DNA of 64,000 bases from Nocardioides sp. 1609 (GTDB lineage: Bacteria > Actinomycetota > Actinomycetes > Propionibacteriales > Nocardioidaceae): the NCBI RefSeq assembly GCF_004522105.1, contig NZ_SPUJ01000003.1, positions 1-64,000 of the forward strand. Direction: 5' to 3'. The position numbers and the translations under genes were made by a program. Positions within the stretch are counted from its first letter, which is position 1. Each line of letters begins with the position of its first letter. Below are positions 35,284 through 44,641 of this stretch, piece after piece. Below the pieces are notes generated by a model. The model made no database searches, was not told the origin of the DNA, and saw only the letters and a list, made by a program, of their open reading frames with translations.

Positions 35284-36162
35284 ATGACCACGCTCCGCCT
35301 CGCCGCTGCCGCCCTCGCTGCCGCCGCGCTCCTCGTCCCCGCCTCGGGAACCGCCCACGCCAAGGGCGGTGACGACGGCGGCGGCGACGACCGCGGCGGC
35401 GGGACGACGTCCGCCTCGGCCGGCGACTACGCCGTCACCGTCAACGGCCGCACCTACGACCCCGCGCCCGGCAGGGACGTCAAGGTCAAGGACCTGGCCG
35501 TGGCGGGCAAGGTCGCGGTCGCCGGCACCCACACGCGGTTCACGATCGACCCGGCGACGCTCGGCGTCTACGACTACACGCTCACCGGCGCGGCGTCGCC
35601 GGAGCGGATGGTGACCCGGCCGACGGTCGTGTTCGCCTCCAAGGTGCCGGTGCTGACACCGGCTCAGCTGCGGGCGCCGGTGCTGCGCCAGCTCGAGATC
35701 AAGGACGGCACGCTCGTCGCGATCTTCGCGACCGCCGCGGGCAAGCTGAAGATCCAGGCCAAGGACGCACCCCAGGGCGGCATCTTCCAGATGGAGCCGG
35801 AGTTCGCGGGCGACGTCGAGCTCGTGCACACCCTCGGCCCCGGCCTCTTCTACTTCGTCAACGGCTTCACCGGGAAGATCAACTTCGGTGACGGCGTCGA
35901 CGCCGTCGCCTCCGGTCCGGGAGCGCACCAGATGCTGCTCGGCAAGGACAGCCCGCAGGTCGCCACCAAGCTCTTCCAGGACGGCCGGACCACGCGCTGG
36001 TCCGTCGTCTCCGGCGGCCGGCTCGGCGGCGTCCTCGGCGAGGACGCGATCGAGCTGTCGCAGGGCGCCACGAGCTGCACCAGCCAGTGCCAGGCGCAGA
36101 ACCGGATCCGCGGCTCCCTCCCGGTGCCGCCCGACCCGACCAACCCCACGCCGCTGCCCTGA
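35284..36162 (+). CDS. Secreted protein of unknown function
   Basis: ATG 35284 with GGAGG upstream gives 292 residues. A Sec signal peptide ends at TAHA (about residue 26), followed by an Asp/Gly-rich spacer, then a beta-rich mature domain (DYAVTVNGRTYDPAPGRDVKVKDLAVAGKVAVAGTHTRFTIDP, and VELVHTLGPGLFYFVNGFTGKINFGDGVD). Two close cysteines (TSCTSQC) precede a Pro-rich end. It is not recognised. An 18-bp hairpin follows, shared with the converging gene. Confidence 0.65.
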   Translation: MTTLRLAAAALAAAALLVPASGTAHAKGGDDGGGDDRGGGTTSASAGDYAVTVNGRTYDPAPGRDVKVKDLAVAGKVAVAGTHTRFTIDPATLGVYDYTLTGAASPERMVTRPTVVFASKVPVLTPAQLRAPVLRQLEIKDGTLVAIFATAAGKLKIQAKDAPQGGIFQMEPEFAGDVELVHTLGPGLFYFVNGFTGKINFGDGVDAVASGPGAHQMLLGKDSPQVATKLFQDGRTTRWSVVSGGRLGGVLGEDAIELSQGATSCTSQCQAQNRIRGSLPVPPDPTNPTPLP

Positions 36163-36182
36163 GCCCACGCTCGGCAGCGCCC

Positions 36183-36225
36183 GGCCGACGACGTGCCGCC
36201 TCCCCCCGGCGGTACGTCGTCGGCC
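36183..36225. terminator. Bidirectional hairpin terminator
   Basis: An 18-bp inverted repeat (GGCCGACGACGTGCCGCC and its complement with one G-U pair) around TCCCCCC lies between the converging genes ending at 36162 and 36245. No U-tract is present. Confidence 0.65.
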
Positions 36226-36244
36226 GTCGTGCTCCTCGGGGTCC

Positions 36245-36907
36245 TCAGCTCGCGAAGGCCTCCAGCTGGCAGGCGGTCTCGATGGCGGCGGCGTCGGCGG
36301 GCAGGTCGACGTCGGAGGAGTCGTAGGTCCAGCCCAGGCCGTCGGGCGAGACGCTGGCGTCGCGGTAGAGGTGGACGAGGATCCCGTGGTCGCGCAGGCA
36401 CGCGACGTTGGCCTCGGAGTCGGCGACGTAGTCGGGGTTGCGGTCGGGGTCCAGCTCGACGGGCAGCCGCGGCAGCGCACCGCGGCACGCCTCGGACGCC
36501 GCCGGCGGGACCGGGTCGGCGACCGGTCGCGGGGCCACGCCGACGGCGGCCGCCCCACGCACGTCCTTCGCGTAGCTCGCGCCGTGCTCGACCAGGCAGT
36601 CCTGCCAGGCCCCGATCCGCGCGGTCCGCTCGGCATCGGTGTCGTCGAGCTGCATCTGCGGCGAGATCGTGTGGTCGGGCCCGGCCGTGCGAGCAGGTGC
36701 GTCCGGCGCTGTGTCCGGTGCAGCGGCCGGGGCGGCGGCCGGGGCGGCGGCCGGGGCGGCGGCCGGGGCGGCGGCTGGGGCCGGGCCTGCGCCGCGCGGT
36801 GCGGCGGAGGCACCGCCGGCGTGCGCGACGCCGACCAGGACGACGGCGACGGCGACGGCGGACAGGGACAGGGCGGTGGCGCGTCGAGCGCCTCGGTTGC
36901 GGGTCAT
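36245..36907 (-). CDS. Secreted protein with Ala-Pro repeat linker
   Basis: The 220-residue product has a signal peptide (about 1-35, ending GGASAA). A PAAA repeat linker encoded by tandem 12-bp units (about 36724-36786) follows, then a mature domain of about 140 residues with four cysteines (WQDCLVEHG, EACRGAL, VACLRDHG, ETACQLEAF), likely disulfide-bonded. The WQDCLVEHG and RDHGILVHLY repeats suggest a helical extracytoplasmic module of unknown function. TAGGTT lies 7 nt before the ATG, so it is probably leaderless. It is divergent from the two-component system, which may regulate or sense with it. Confidence 0.62.
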   Translation of the reverse strand: MTRNRGARRATALSLSAVAVAVVLVGVAHAGGASAAPRGAGPAPAAAPAAAPAAAPAAAPAAAPDTAPDAPARTAGPDHTISPQMQLDDTDAERTARIGAWQDCLVEHGASYAKDVRGAAAVGVAPRPVADPVPPAASEACRGALPRLPVELDPDRNPDYVADSEANVACLRDHGILVHLYRDASVSPDGLGWTYDSSDVDLPADAAAIETACQLEAFAS

Positions 36908-37007
36908 GTCGAGGAACCTAGGAAGCAGGTGTGAGGCAATTGTCAGGAAGCCGTTTCGGTTCCGTCGCGGTCCCCCGCACCCCGGGAGCGGTTCCTAGAC
37001 TCGTCGC

Positions 37008-37683
<676 letters not shown>

Positions 37684-37691
<8 letters not shown>

Positions 37692-39540
37692 CCGCGCCCG
37701 GGACGCGGTCCGGCTGCGGCACAGCCTGGTGCTGCGGCTCTTCGCGCTGGTCACCGTGGTGGCGGTCGTCGCCGTCGCGCTCACCGCGTGGCTCACGGTG
37801 CGGACGACGACCGCTGGTCTCCGCGAGGAGCAGGGCGACGCGGTCGCGGCCGGAGCCCGCATCGAGGACGCCCTCGTCGAGCACGCCGCCACCCACCCCG
37901 ACTGGTCGGAGGTCGGTCCGCTCGTCGACCGGCTCGCGGCGGGCACGGGCAACCGGGTCACCCTCGTCGACGACACTGGACGGGTCCTGGCCGACTCCTC
38001 CGACGCGACCACCGCCCCGCCCGACGGCCCGTCCACGACCATCGACCCGCTCGACGTCGGACCGACGGAAGCCCCCGATCCGGCCGCCGGGGCGGTCGGG
38101 CAGTGCCCCGACGCGGAGGTCTGCCCGGTCGCCGAGGACGCCTACGCCGGCCCCCGGCCCGGCGCGGCGCCCATCGCGCCCCAGGCCGTCGGGCCGTTCG
38201 CGCTGGACGAGGCGGACCGTCGTACCTCGCAGGCGCGGGCGGCCCGTGCCGCGGAGTGCCTGGGGCTCAGCGATCCCGCCGCGGCGGTGGTCGTCACCGC
38301 GAGCGGTCGCGCCGTGGTCGACGGGGCGCCGAGGACCGGCTCCGACCGCTGCGGGTTGCGGGCGCTGGTGACGCCGTTCGCCTCCGAGCGCGCGCCGCTC
38401 GAGCGCGTGCAGGTCCTCCTCGACCGCTGCCTCGAGCGCCTCGACGGGCCGGCGGTGAGCCTGCTGCCCGACCTGTCGTGGGTGCCCGACGCCCCACGCA
38501 CGGCGGCCACCGAGCGGGTGGTGGCGTCGTGCCTGACGACCGCCCGGAGACAGGTGCTGGCGCCGTACGTCGCTCCGCCGGCGCGGCTCCACGTCTCCTC
38601 GACCCGCCAGGAGCCGACCACGTTCCTGGACCTGTCGACCCGCAACCGGTGGCGCATCGGCGGCGTCGTCGCGCTGGTGCTGCTGCTCGGCCTGGGCTTC
38701 GCCGCCCTGGCCGGGCGTCAGCTGGTGCGCCCGCTCGCGCTGCTGGCCACGGCGGCCGGCCGGGTGCGCGAGGGCGACCTGGGCGCGCGGGCCGCCGTCC
38801 GGTCCCACGACGAGATCGGCCGGGTCGCCGAGGCGTTCAACACGATGGCGGAGCGCCGCGAGGAGGCCGAGCGGCTGCGCAAGGCGATGGTCGGCGACGT
38901 CGCCCACGAGCTGCGCAACCCGATCAGCACGATGCGCGGCACGCTCGAGGCCGCCCAGGACGGCCTGGTCCCCGTCGACGGCGCGCTCGTGGCCTCGCTC
39001 ATGGAGGAGACCCTGATGCTGCAGCACGTCGTCGAGGACCTGCGCGACCTCGCCGCCGCCGACGCCGGCGACCTGCGCCTCGTGGCGGCCGCGGTACGGG
39101 TCTCCGACCTGCTCGGTCACGTCGCCGCGGCCCACCTGGCCACTGCCCGGTCGCGCGGCGTCGTCCTGGTGGTCGAGGCCGAGGACGACCTGCACGTGGT
39201 CGGCGACGTCCTGCGGCTGCGCCAGGTCGTCGGCAACCTGGCGTCGAACGCCGTGCGGCACAGCGCCGAGGGCGGCGTCGTCGAGCTGCACGGACGGCGC
39301 CGCGGCGCGACGGCCGAGATCGAGGTGCGCGACCACGGCGAGGGCATCGCCCCGGCCGACCTGGCCCACGTCTTCGACCGGTTCTGGCGCGCCGACCCCT
39401 CCCGCACCCGCGCCAGCGGGGGCAGCGGGCTGGGGCTGGCCATCGTCCGCCAGCTCGTGGAGGCGCACGGCGGGACCGTGACGGCGCACAGCACCCCCGG
39501 AGACGGCGCCCGGTTCGTGGTGCGCCTGCCGCTGGGCTGA
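37684..39540 (+). CDS. Sensor histidine kinase
   Basis: The 618-residue kinase starts at GTG 37684, inside the regulator gene. One TM helix (about 16-38) leads to an extracellular sensor of about 280 residues with six or more cysteines (QCPDAEVCPV, ECLG, RCGL, RCLERL, SCLTT), probably disulfide-rich. A second TM (about 325-345) leads to HAMP (RPLALLATAAGRVREGDLGAR), HisKA with phospho-His408 in GDVAHELRNPISTM, and HATPase with NAVRHS and SGLGLAIVRQLVEAHGG. The ligand is unknown; the family includes BaeS-like envelope sensors. Confidence 0.93.
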
Positions 39541-39547
39541 GCGCCGG

Positions 39548-40741
39548 TCAGGCCTGCTCGCGCAGGTAGCGCCCGAAGTGGGGCACGGTGAAGGCGATCC
39601 GGCCGCGCTCGCCGGAGTAGATGAGGCCCTTCTTGAGCAGCGCGTCGCGCGCCGGGGAGAGGGCCTGCGGCTTGCGGTCCAGGACGGCGGCGACGTCGGC
39701 GGTGGCGACCGAGCCGGCGGGGTCGTCGGGATCGGGGGTGGCCTCGGCCATGGCGCGCAGGTAGTCGCGCTCGCCGGGGGTGGCGCGCTCGTAGCGGCTG
39801 CCGAAGAAGCCGACGCCGAGCTCGCGGTCGGCCTCGGGGGTGGCGACGGCGACGTCGGCGGCCGTGATCGGCGAGGCGGGGGCGAGGTCCCAGACGGTCT
39901 TGCCGTAGGCCTGCACGAAGTACGGGTAGCCACCGGTGGCGGCGTACAGGGCCTCGAGGGCGTCGGGGGTGAAGCCGGCGTCCTCCTCGGCCGCGGGGGT
40001 GGTCAGGGCGCGGTCGGCCTCGCCGCGCGAGAGCCGGTCGATGCGCTGGTAGGCGAAGAGCCGCTCGGAGTAGGACTTGCTCGCCGACAGCACGGCGGGC
40101 AGGTGCGGCAGCCCGGCGCCCACGACGATGAGGGGCAGGCCCGACTGGCTGATCTCGTGGCAGGCCGCGCAGAGCGCCGAGACGTCGTCGGGACCGAGGT
40201 CCTGCATCTCGTCGACGAAGACCGCGATGCCCCGGCCGGTCTCGCCGGCCAGCCCGCCGAGGTCGGTCAGCAGCTCGACGAGGTCGATCTCGACGTCGCC
40301 GGAGTCGGCCCGTCCGCGCACGACCGGCGCGGTGATGCCGGGGCTCCACCGGTCGCGCAGCTTGGCGTCGCCCCCGGCGGCCCGCTCCGAGAAGGCCCGC
40401 AGGACGCCGAGCGCGTGCTCGACCTCCTCCTCGCGGCCGTGCCCGAGCTCGCGCACCGCCTGGTGCAGCGCCGACGACAGCGGGCGCCGCAGCGGCTGGT
40501 CAGGTCGTGCCTCGAGCTTCCCGGTTCCCCACCCGCGTCGGACGGCCTGGCTGCGCAGCGTGTTGAGCAGCACCGTCTTGCCGACCCCGCGCAGCCCGGT
40601 CAGCACCAGCGACCGCTCCGGCCGCCCCCGCGACACCCGCTCCAGCACGACGTCGAAGGCGCGCAGCTGCTCGTCACGACCCGCCAGCTCGGGCGGGCGC
40701 TGCCCGGCGCCAGGGGCGTAGGGGTTCCGGATCGGGTCCAC
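39548..40741 (-). CDS. Archaeal-type AAA ATPase with winged-helix C-terminus
   Basis: The 397-residue protein has NPYAPGAGQRPPELAGRDEQL at the N-terminus, Walker A TGLRGVGKTVLL (about 48-59), Walker B GIAVFVDEMQDL, and a sensor VVGAGLPHLP. A C-terminal winged-helix-like region follows (DRKPQALSPARDALLKKGLIYSGERGRIAFTVPHFGRYL). This is the ORC/Cdc6-like or STAND-type ATPase seen as single genes in actinobacteria; the role is unknown and may be toxin-antitoxin or DNA-transaction related. Start GTG 40741 with TACGGT 6 nt upstream suggests a leaderless message. Confidence 0.85.
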   Translation of the reverse strand: MDPIRNPYAPGAGQRPPELAGRDEQLRAFDVVLERVSRGRPERSLVLTGLRGVGKTVLLNTLRSQAVRRGWGTGKLEARPDQPLRRPLSSALHQAVRELGHGREEEVEHALGVLRAFSERAAGGDAKLRDRWSPGITAPVVRGRADSGDVEIDLVELLTDLGGLAGETGRGIAVFVDEMQDLGPDDVSALCAACHEISQSGLPLIVVGAGLPHLPAVLSASKSYSERLFAYQRIDRLSRGEADRALTTPAAEEDAGFTPDALEALYAATGGYPYFVQAYGKTVWDLAPASPITAADVAVATPEADRELGVGFFGSRYERATPGERDYLRAMAEATPDPDDPAGSVATADVAAVLDRKPQALSPARDALLKKGLIYSGERGRIAFTVPHFGRYLREQA

Positions 40742-40876
40742 GATGCGACCGTATCTGCATCTCTAGCCGATTCCCTAGACTGCCGCGCCGCCGCGACGGT
40801 CCCACCTCGCGCGGGTCGCCGACCCACCCGGACGGGGCGGGTGGCGCGCGGGCCAGGCCGTCAGGCCGTCAGGTCG

Positions 40877-41131
40877 TCAGGCGGACCGGCTGGCGCGGGT
40901 CGCGGCGAAGGCGACGTCGAGGCCCTCGCGCAGCATCGCGATCAGGTCGGGGACCTCGTCGACGGCCAGGCGGAAGGTCGCGACGCAGAGGTTGTCGCGC
41001 CACATCGAGAGCACCACGACGCCGTCGGGGCCGCCGTCGGTGTGCCACGAGACCCGCAGCGCGCGCTGGTCGCCGCGGGGGTCGATGAAGATCGCCCCCG
41101 GGGACGTCAAGGCACGCACCGGCTTCGACAT
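40877..41131 (-). CDS. Small conserved hypothetical protein
   Basis: The 84-residue product (SKPVRALTSPGAIFIDPRGDQRALRVSWHTDGGPDGVVVLSMWRDNLCVATFRLAVDEVPDLIAMLREGL) is a compact beta-sheet then helix. Gly-Asp-Gln-Arg and a WRDNLCVATFRL strand look conserved-type. ATG 41131 has AGGAG directly against it, which is too close; ATG 41167 is an alternative. It is divergent from the Fpg/Nei gene. The function is unknown. Confidence 0.65.
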   Translation of the reverse strand: MSKPVRALTSPGAIFIDPRGDQRALRVSWHTDGGPDGVVVLSMWRDNLCVATFRLAVDEVPDLIAMLREGLDVAFAATRASRSA

Positions 41132-41189
41132 CTCCTCATCATGGCCCCGACCAGGACCATTTGTCACCGGTCGCGCCTAGGATCATCGC

Positions 41190-42065
41190 GTGCCCGAGCT
41201 GCCGGAGGTGGAAGCGCTGGCCCTCGACCTGAAGGGCCGGCTCGACGGTCGCGCGATCGCCACGGTCCACCTGGCGGCGTTCAGCGCCCTCAAGACCTAC
41301 GACCCGCCGGTCACCGCCCTGACCGGCATGCTCGTCGACGACGTCACCCGGCACGGCAAGTTCCTCGACATCGACGTCTCCGGACTGCACGTCGTGCTGC
41401 ACCTCGCCCGCGCCGGCTGGATCCGCTGGCGCGACGAGGTGCCGGCGCTGCCGCCGAAGCCGAGCAACAAGTCGCCGCTCGCCGTCCGGGTCGTCCTCGA
41501 CGACGGCACGGGGCTCGACATCACCGAGGCCGGCACCAAGAAGAGCCTCGCGATGTACGTCGTCCGCGACCCGCAGGAGATCGCGGGGCTCGCGAGCCTC
41601 GGTCCCGACCCGCTCACCCCCGACTTCACCCGCGACGCGCTCGAGGCGATCCTCCGCCGCGAGGGCCGCAAGCAGATCAAGGGCGTGCTGCGCCACCAGG
41701 GCACCATCGCCGGCATCGGCAACGCCTACTCCGACGAGATCCTGCATGCGGCGAGGATGTCGCCCTACCGCGCGGCCAACGCCATCGCCGACGACGAGCA
41801 CGGCGGCCTCGACGTCCTGTACGCCGCCATCCGCACCACCCTCGGCGACGCCGTCGAGCGCTCCCGCGGGCTCGCCGCGAGCGAGCTGAAGGGCGAGAAG
41901 AAGTCCCACCTCGCCGTCCACGGCCGCACCGGCCAGGCCTGCCCGGTCTGCGGCGACACCGTGCGCGAGGTGTCCTTCGCCGACTCCAGCCTGCAGTACT
42001 GCCCCACCTGCCAGACCGGCGGCAAGCCGCTCGCCGACCGGCGGATGAGCAAGCTGCTCAAGTGA
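41190..42065 (+). CDS. Fpg/Nei family DNA glycosylase-lyase
   Basis: The 291-residue base-excision repair enzyme begins Pro-Glu-Leu-Pro-Glu after the initiator, giving the catalytic N-terminal proline and Glu. RHGKFLDI supplies the conserved lysine, IGNAYSDEIL the helix-two-turn-helix, and a C-terminal zinc finger CPVCGDTVREVSFADSSLQYCPTC the DNA contact. It removes oxidised bases and nicks the site. Whether it acts more like Fpg (8-oxoguanine) or Nei (oxidised pyrimidine) cannot be told by eye. TAGGAT ends 6 nt before GTG 41190, so it is probably leaderless. Confidence 0.93.
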   Translation: MPELPEVEALALDLKGRLDGRAIATVHLAAFSALKTYDPPVTALTGMLVDDVTRHGKFLDIDVSGLHVVLHLARAGWIRWRDEVPALPPKPSNKSPLAVRVVLDDGTGLDITEAGTKKSLAMYVVRDPQEIAGLASLGPDPLTPDFTRDALEAILRREGRKQIKGVLRHQGTIAGIGNAYSDEILHAARMSPYRAANAIADDEHGGLDVLYAAIRTTLGDAVERSRGLAASELKGEKKSHLAVHGRTGQACPVCGDTVREVSFADSSLQYCPTCQTGGKPLADRRMSKLLK

Positions 42066-42245
42066 GCTCGTCGTGACCTTCCGTCCCTGATGGCGGTCCT
42101 TCACCCGGATGGCCCTCCGACCGGCTCAGAGCGTCGTCACGCCAGGTGGCCTCGAGGCTGTTGACACCACGCCGGGCGACCCCGTCCTCGCGCCGTCCGT
42201 GGGCGCCGGGTCCCGACAGGCCGGCCGTCCTGTCCGGTCGCAGAT

Positions 42246-42272
42246 GGAACCTGCGCTCACCGGCGTCTCGTC
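42246..42272 (+). promoter_or_regulatory. Possible ECF promoter before the 42.3-kb sigma gene
   Basis: GGAACC (42246-42251) and CGTC (42269-42272) separated by 17 bp match the usual ECF sigma -35 GGAAC and -10 CGTC motifs, suggesting the sigma factor starting at 42309 drives its own operon. Short motifs in GC-rich DNA can occur by chance. Confidence 0.35.
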
Positions 42273-42308
42273 GCACTAGTAGAGGGCACCCGAGAACCAG
42301 GGGAGTGG

Positions 42309-42806
42309 ATGGACGACGACGGAGAGTTCTCCGCCTACGCGGCAGCCCGGTGGGGTGCCCTCGTGCGCTCCGGGGTCGTGCTCGGATGCACGGTCGAGGA
42401 AGCCCACGACCTGGCCCAGACGACGCTGCTGCGCTGCTACACGGCCTGGCGCAGGGTTCGACGCGCTGACGACCGCGACGCCTACGTCTACCGGATGCTG
42501 TTGAACTGTCACCGCGACAGCCGTCGACGCAGGTGGTGGGGTGAACAACCCACCGAGACGCTGCCCGACCACGCGGTCCCCGACACCACCGACCAGGTCG
42601 CAGTGGCCGATGCCGTCCGACGTGCCCTCGACGACCTGTCCCCGGTCAACAGGGAGGCCGTGGTCCTGCGCTACTACGCCAACCTCACTGAGGCCCAGGT
42701 CGCCGACGTGCTCCAGATCGCTCCCGGCACCGTGAAGAGCCGCCTCTCGCGCGCCGTCGCGCAGCTCGCGGCCAACAGCCACCTCGTCGAAGGACCCCCG
42801 ACATGA
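42309..42806 (+). CDS. ECF sigma factor, SigE family
   Basis: The 165-residue protein has region 2 (VVLGCTVEEAHDLAQTTLLRCYTAWRRV) and region 4 (LDDLSPVNREAVVLRYYANLTEAQVADVLQIAPGTVKSRLSRAVAQL). It belongs to the same small actinobacterial SigE group as the gene at 20801. AGGGGAG lies about 9 nt before the ATG. Its stop overlaps the downstream membrane gene as ATGA, the common layout for sigma and anti-sigma pairs. Codon use is a little less GC-biased than in flanking genes. Confidence 0.88.
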   Translation: MDDDGEFSAYAAARWGALVRSGVVLGCTVEEAHDLAQTTLLRCYTAWRRVRRADDRDAYVYRMLLNCHRDSRRRRWWGEQPTETLPDHAVPDTTDQVAVADAVRRALDDLSPVNREAVVLRYYANLTEAQVADVLQIAPGTVKSRLSRAVAQLAANSHLVEGPPT

Positions 42807-44011
42807 CCGACAACAGCGGCGACCGCCCACCCGTCATCGAGGAGCTCGACAACCTCCTCGTCGGCCCCGCGCCCATCCACGACGTGATCGACGCTGGACG
42901 AACCGTCGAGCGGCGCCGCCGGACCATCCTCGCCGGCGTCACCGCGGTCGCCGTCCTTCTCGGCGGAGGCGGACTGGCCAGCACCCAGGTCCTGGGTGCG
43001 GACAACCCCGATGACCCACCGGTCGCGGACGAGCAGACGACGGCTCCAGCCGCACACACGCTCGCCGTCGACGCGTCGCTCAAACCGGGTGGACAGCAGA
43101 TCCACTACGAGGAAGGAGCCCAGGAAGAGATCCGTCTCGAGCGCGAAGGACCCTCCGGGCCGGTCCCTGTCCGGTCCCACGTCGCCTCGGCTCCGTGGAG
43201 CCTGGCTTGGGCAGGCCTACCCTCCGGCACCTACACCGTCTACGCCGCCGTCCGCGCCTGCAGCGGCAACTGCGGCTACCTCGAAGCACCGACGGGCTCC
43301 TGCGAAGAGACCTTCGAGCTCACCGACTCCCGAACCATCGCCGTCGAGTTCGAGCACGGCGCATCGTGCGCCGTCACCACGTCGTCGACCCCGGCCGACC
43401 AGGAGCTGTCGGTCACCGTCGGACCACGCCCGGGCATCGACCCCGCCGCAGTGCGCGGCACCGCGCACTGGGACGCGAGGAACCGAACCGTCAGCTACCT
43501 CTCGCAGTCCGGCTACAGCAGCTCCTGCCCGCCCGACGTCAGCGCCACCGTCGTCGACGGGGTCGTCGGCGTCGTCCTCGACCCAGCCGGTCAGGCCACC
43601 GGCGCGTGCCTACGAGACGCCGTCAGCGTTGTCGCCACCATCGAGGGGTTCACCGAGGCACCCGCCAGCCTCGCGGTCACCGAGTCCGGCGAAACCCGGT
43701 CCGTCCCCGTCCAGAGAGTCGGACGCCCGGACGCCGACGACCCGTTCGGGTCCCTCGACTGCGCATCGAGCTCCATGTACAGCACCGACGGTGGATACAT
43801 GCCTCGCTCGCAGCCTGATGGGTTTCCGACACGGGAGGAAGCCGTGGAGGCCTGGCTCGAAGCGTCGCTCTACACCGGTCAGGACTACCAGGTCTCCCCG
43901 AGCGGGCGCAGCGCCCTCATCCTGCGCGCCGATGGCACAGCCGAGGCCAACGTCACCTTCCACGTCCACTCCGGGTACACCGTGCGCGGCGTCGTCGGGT
44001 GCAGCGACTGA
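42803..44011 (+). CDS. Anti-sigma-like single-TM membrane protein
   Basis: The 402-residue product has a short cytoplasmic N-terminus (VIEELDNLLVGPAPIHDVIDAGRTVERRRR), one TM helix (about 35-58), and a long extracellular part with SGPVPVRSHVASAPWSLAWAGLPSGTYTVYAAV, a possible carbohydrate- or Ig-like fold, and paired cysteines (CSGNCGY, SSCPPDV, GACLRD). Overlap with the sigma gene implies an anti-sigma or sensing role, though no zinc ZAS motif is present. The ligand is unknown. Confidence 0.65.
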   Translation: MTDNSGDRPPVIEELDNLLVGPAPIHDVIDAGRTVERRRRTILAGVTAVAVLLGGGGLASTQVLGADNPDDPPVADEQTTAPAAHTLAVDASLKPGGQQIHYEEGAQEEIRLEREGPSGPVPVRSHVASAPWSLAWAGLPSGTYTVYAAVRACSGNCGYLEAPTGSCEETFELTDSRTIAVEFEHGASCAVTTSSTPADQELSVTVGPRPGIDPAAVRGTAHWDARNRTVSYLSQSGYSSSCPPDVSATVVDGVVGVVLDPAGQATGACLRDAVSVVATIEGFTEAPASLAVTESGETRSVPVQRVGRPDADDPFGSLDCASSSMYSTDGGYMPRSQPDGFPTREEAVEAWLEASLYTGQDYQVSPSGRSALILRADGTAEANVTFHVHSGYTVRGVVGCSD

Positions 44012-44054
44012 GCGACGCGGGGCCGGAGCGGACGACGTCGAGCAACCAGACGAC

Positions 44055-44101
44055 GCCCACGCAAGGTGACGACGGTCGAGACCACTGGTGTCGACGTGGG
44101 C
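44055..44101. terminator. Bidirectional hairpin terminator
   Basis: An outer 7-bp stem (GCCCACG/CGTGGGC) encloses an inner stem (GTCGAGACC/GGTGTCGAC, one mismatch, loop ACT). It lies between converging genes ending at 44011 and 44127. Confidence 0.45.
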
Positions 44102-44126
44102 GCAGTGGCCCGAGTCGATGTCCCAC

Positions 44127-44510
44127 CTACGTCGAGGATCCACACTCGTCGCCGACGAGGTCGATGAACTCGTCGGCCATCGCGAGCTGACGCACCAGGC
44201 GCGCACGCCGTTCGACGGCGTCCGCGCGCACGGCGCCGATCCGTGCCCGGGCCGCGGCGCGCGCGGCCTCGTCGGCACCCGGGTCCCGGAGGACCTCGAG
44301 GTCGACCATCACCGCCCTCATCTCGTCGAGGCTGAACCCGAGCGGCTTCATCCGGCGGATGACGAGGATCTTCTCGACGTCGTCCTCGGTGTAGAGGCGG
44401 AAGCCGCCGTCGCTGCGGCCCGAGGGCTGCAGGAGGCCGACCTCCTCCCAGTGCCGCAGGCTGCGCAGCGAGAGCTCGGTGCGGGCGGCGACCTCGCCGA
44501 TGTGCATCAC
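44127..44510 (-). CDS. MerR-family transcriptional regulator
   Basis: The 127-residue protein begins with the MerR winged helix (HIGEVAARTELSLRSLRHWEEVGLLQPSGRSDGGFRLYTEDDVEKILVIRRMKPLGFSLDEM), followed by a helical C-terminal region with a possible dimerisation coil. No metal-binding cysteine cluster is visible (one Cys near the end), so the effector is unlikely to be a soft metal. It is divergent from the SulP transporter and a palindrome sits between the two promoters. Start GTG 44510, or ATG 44507. Confidence 0.9.
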   Translation of the reverse strand: MMHIGEVAARTELSLRSLRHWEEVGLLQPSGRSDGGFRLYTEDDVEKILVIRRMKPLGFSLDEMRAVMVDLEVLRDPGADEAARAAARARIGAVRADAVERRARLVRQLAMADEFIDLVGDECGSST

Positions 44511-44534
44511 GCCGTGACCCCGCCCACACGACTG

Positions 44535-44569
44535 AGGATACCAACCCTCACGTCACGTGAGGTTAGGCT
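44535..44569. promoter_or_regulatory. Shared MerR operator in divergent promoters
   Basis: CCTCACGT-C-ACGTGAGG (44546-44562) is a perfect 8+1+8 palindrome. The rightward -10 TAGGCT (44564-44569) and the leftward -10 TATCCT (44540-44535) flank it closely, so the palindrome lies in the spacer of both promoters. MerR-type regulators act at just such palindromes. The regulator encoded at 44127-44510 is the likely binder. Confidence 0.6.
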
Positions 44570-44641
44570 CGGTCCGCACATCGCGCCCACCTTCTCACGC
44601 CGGCGGGCCAGCCCCGCCGCCGTCACCACGAGAGCCGGTCC

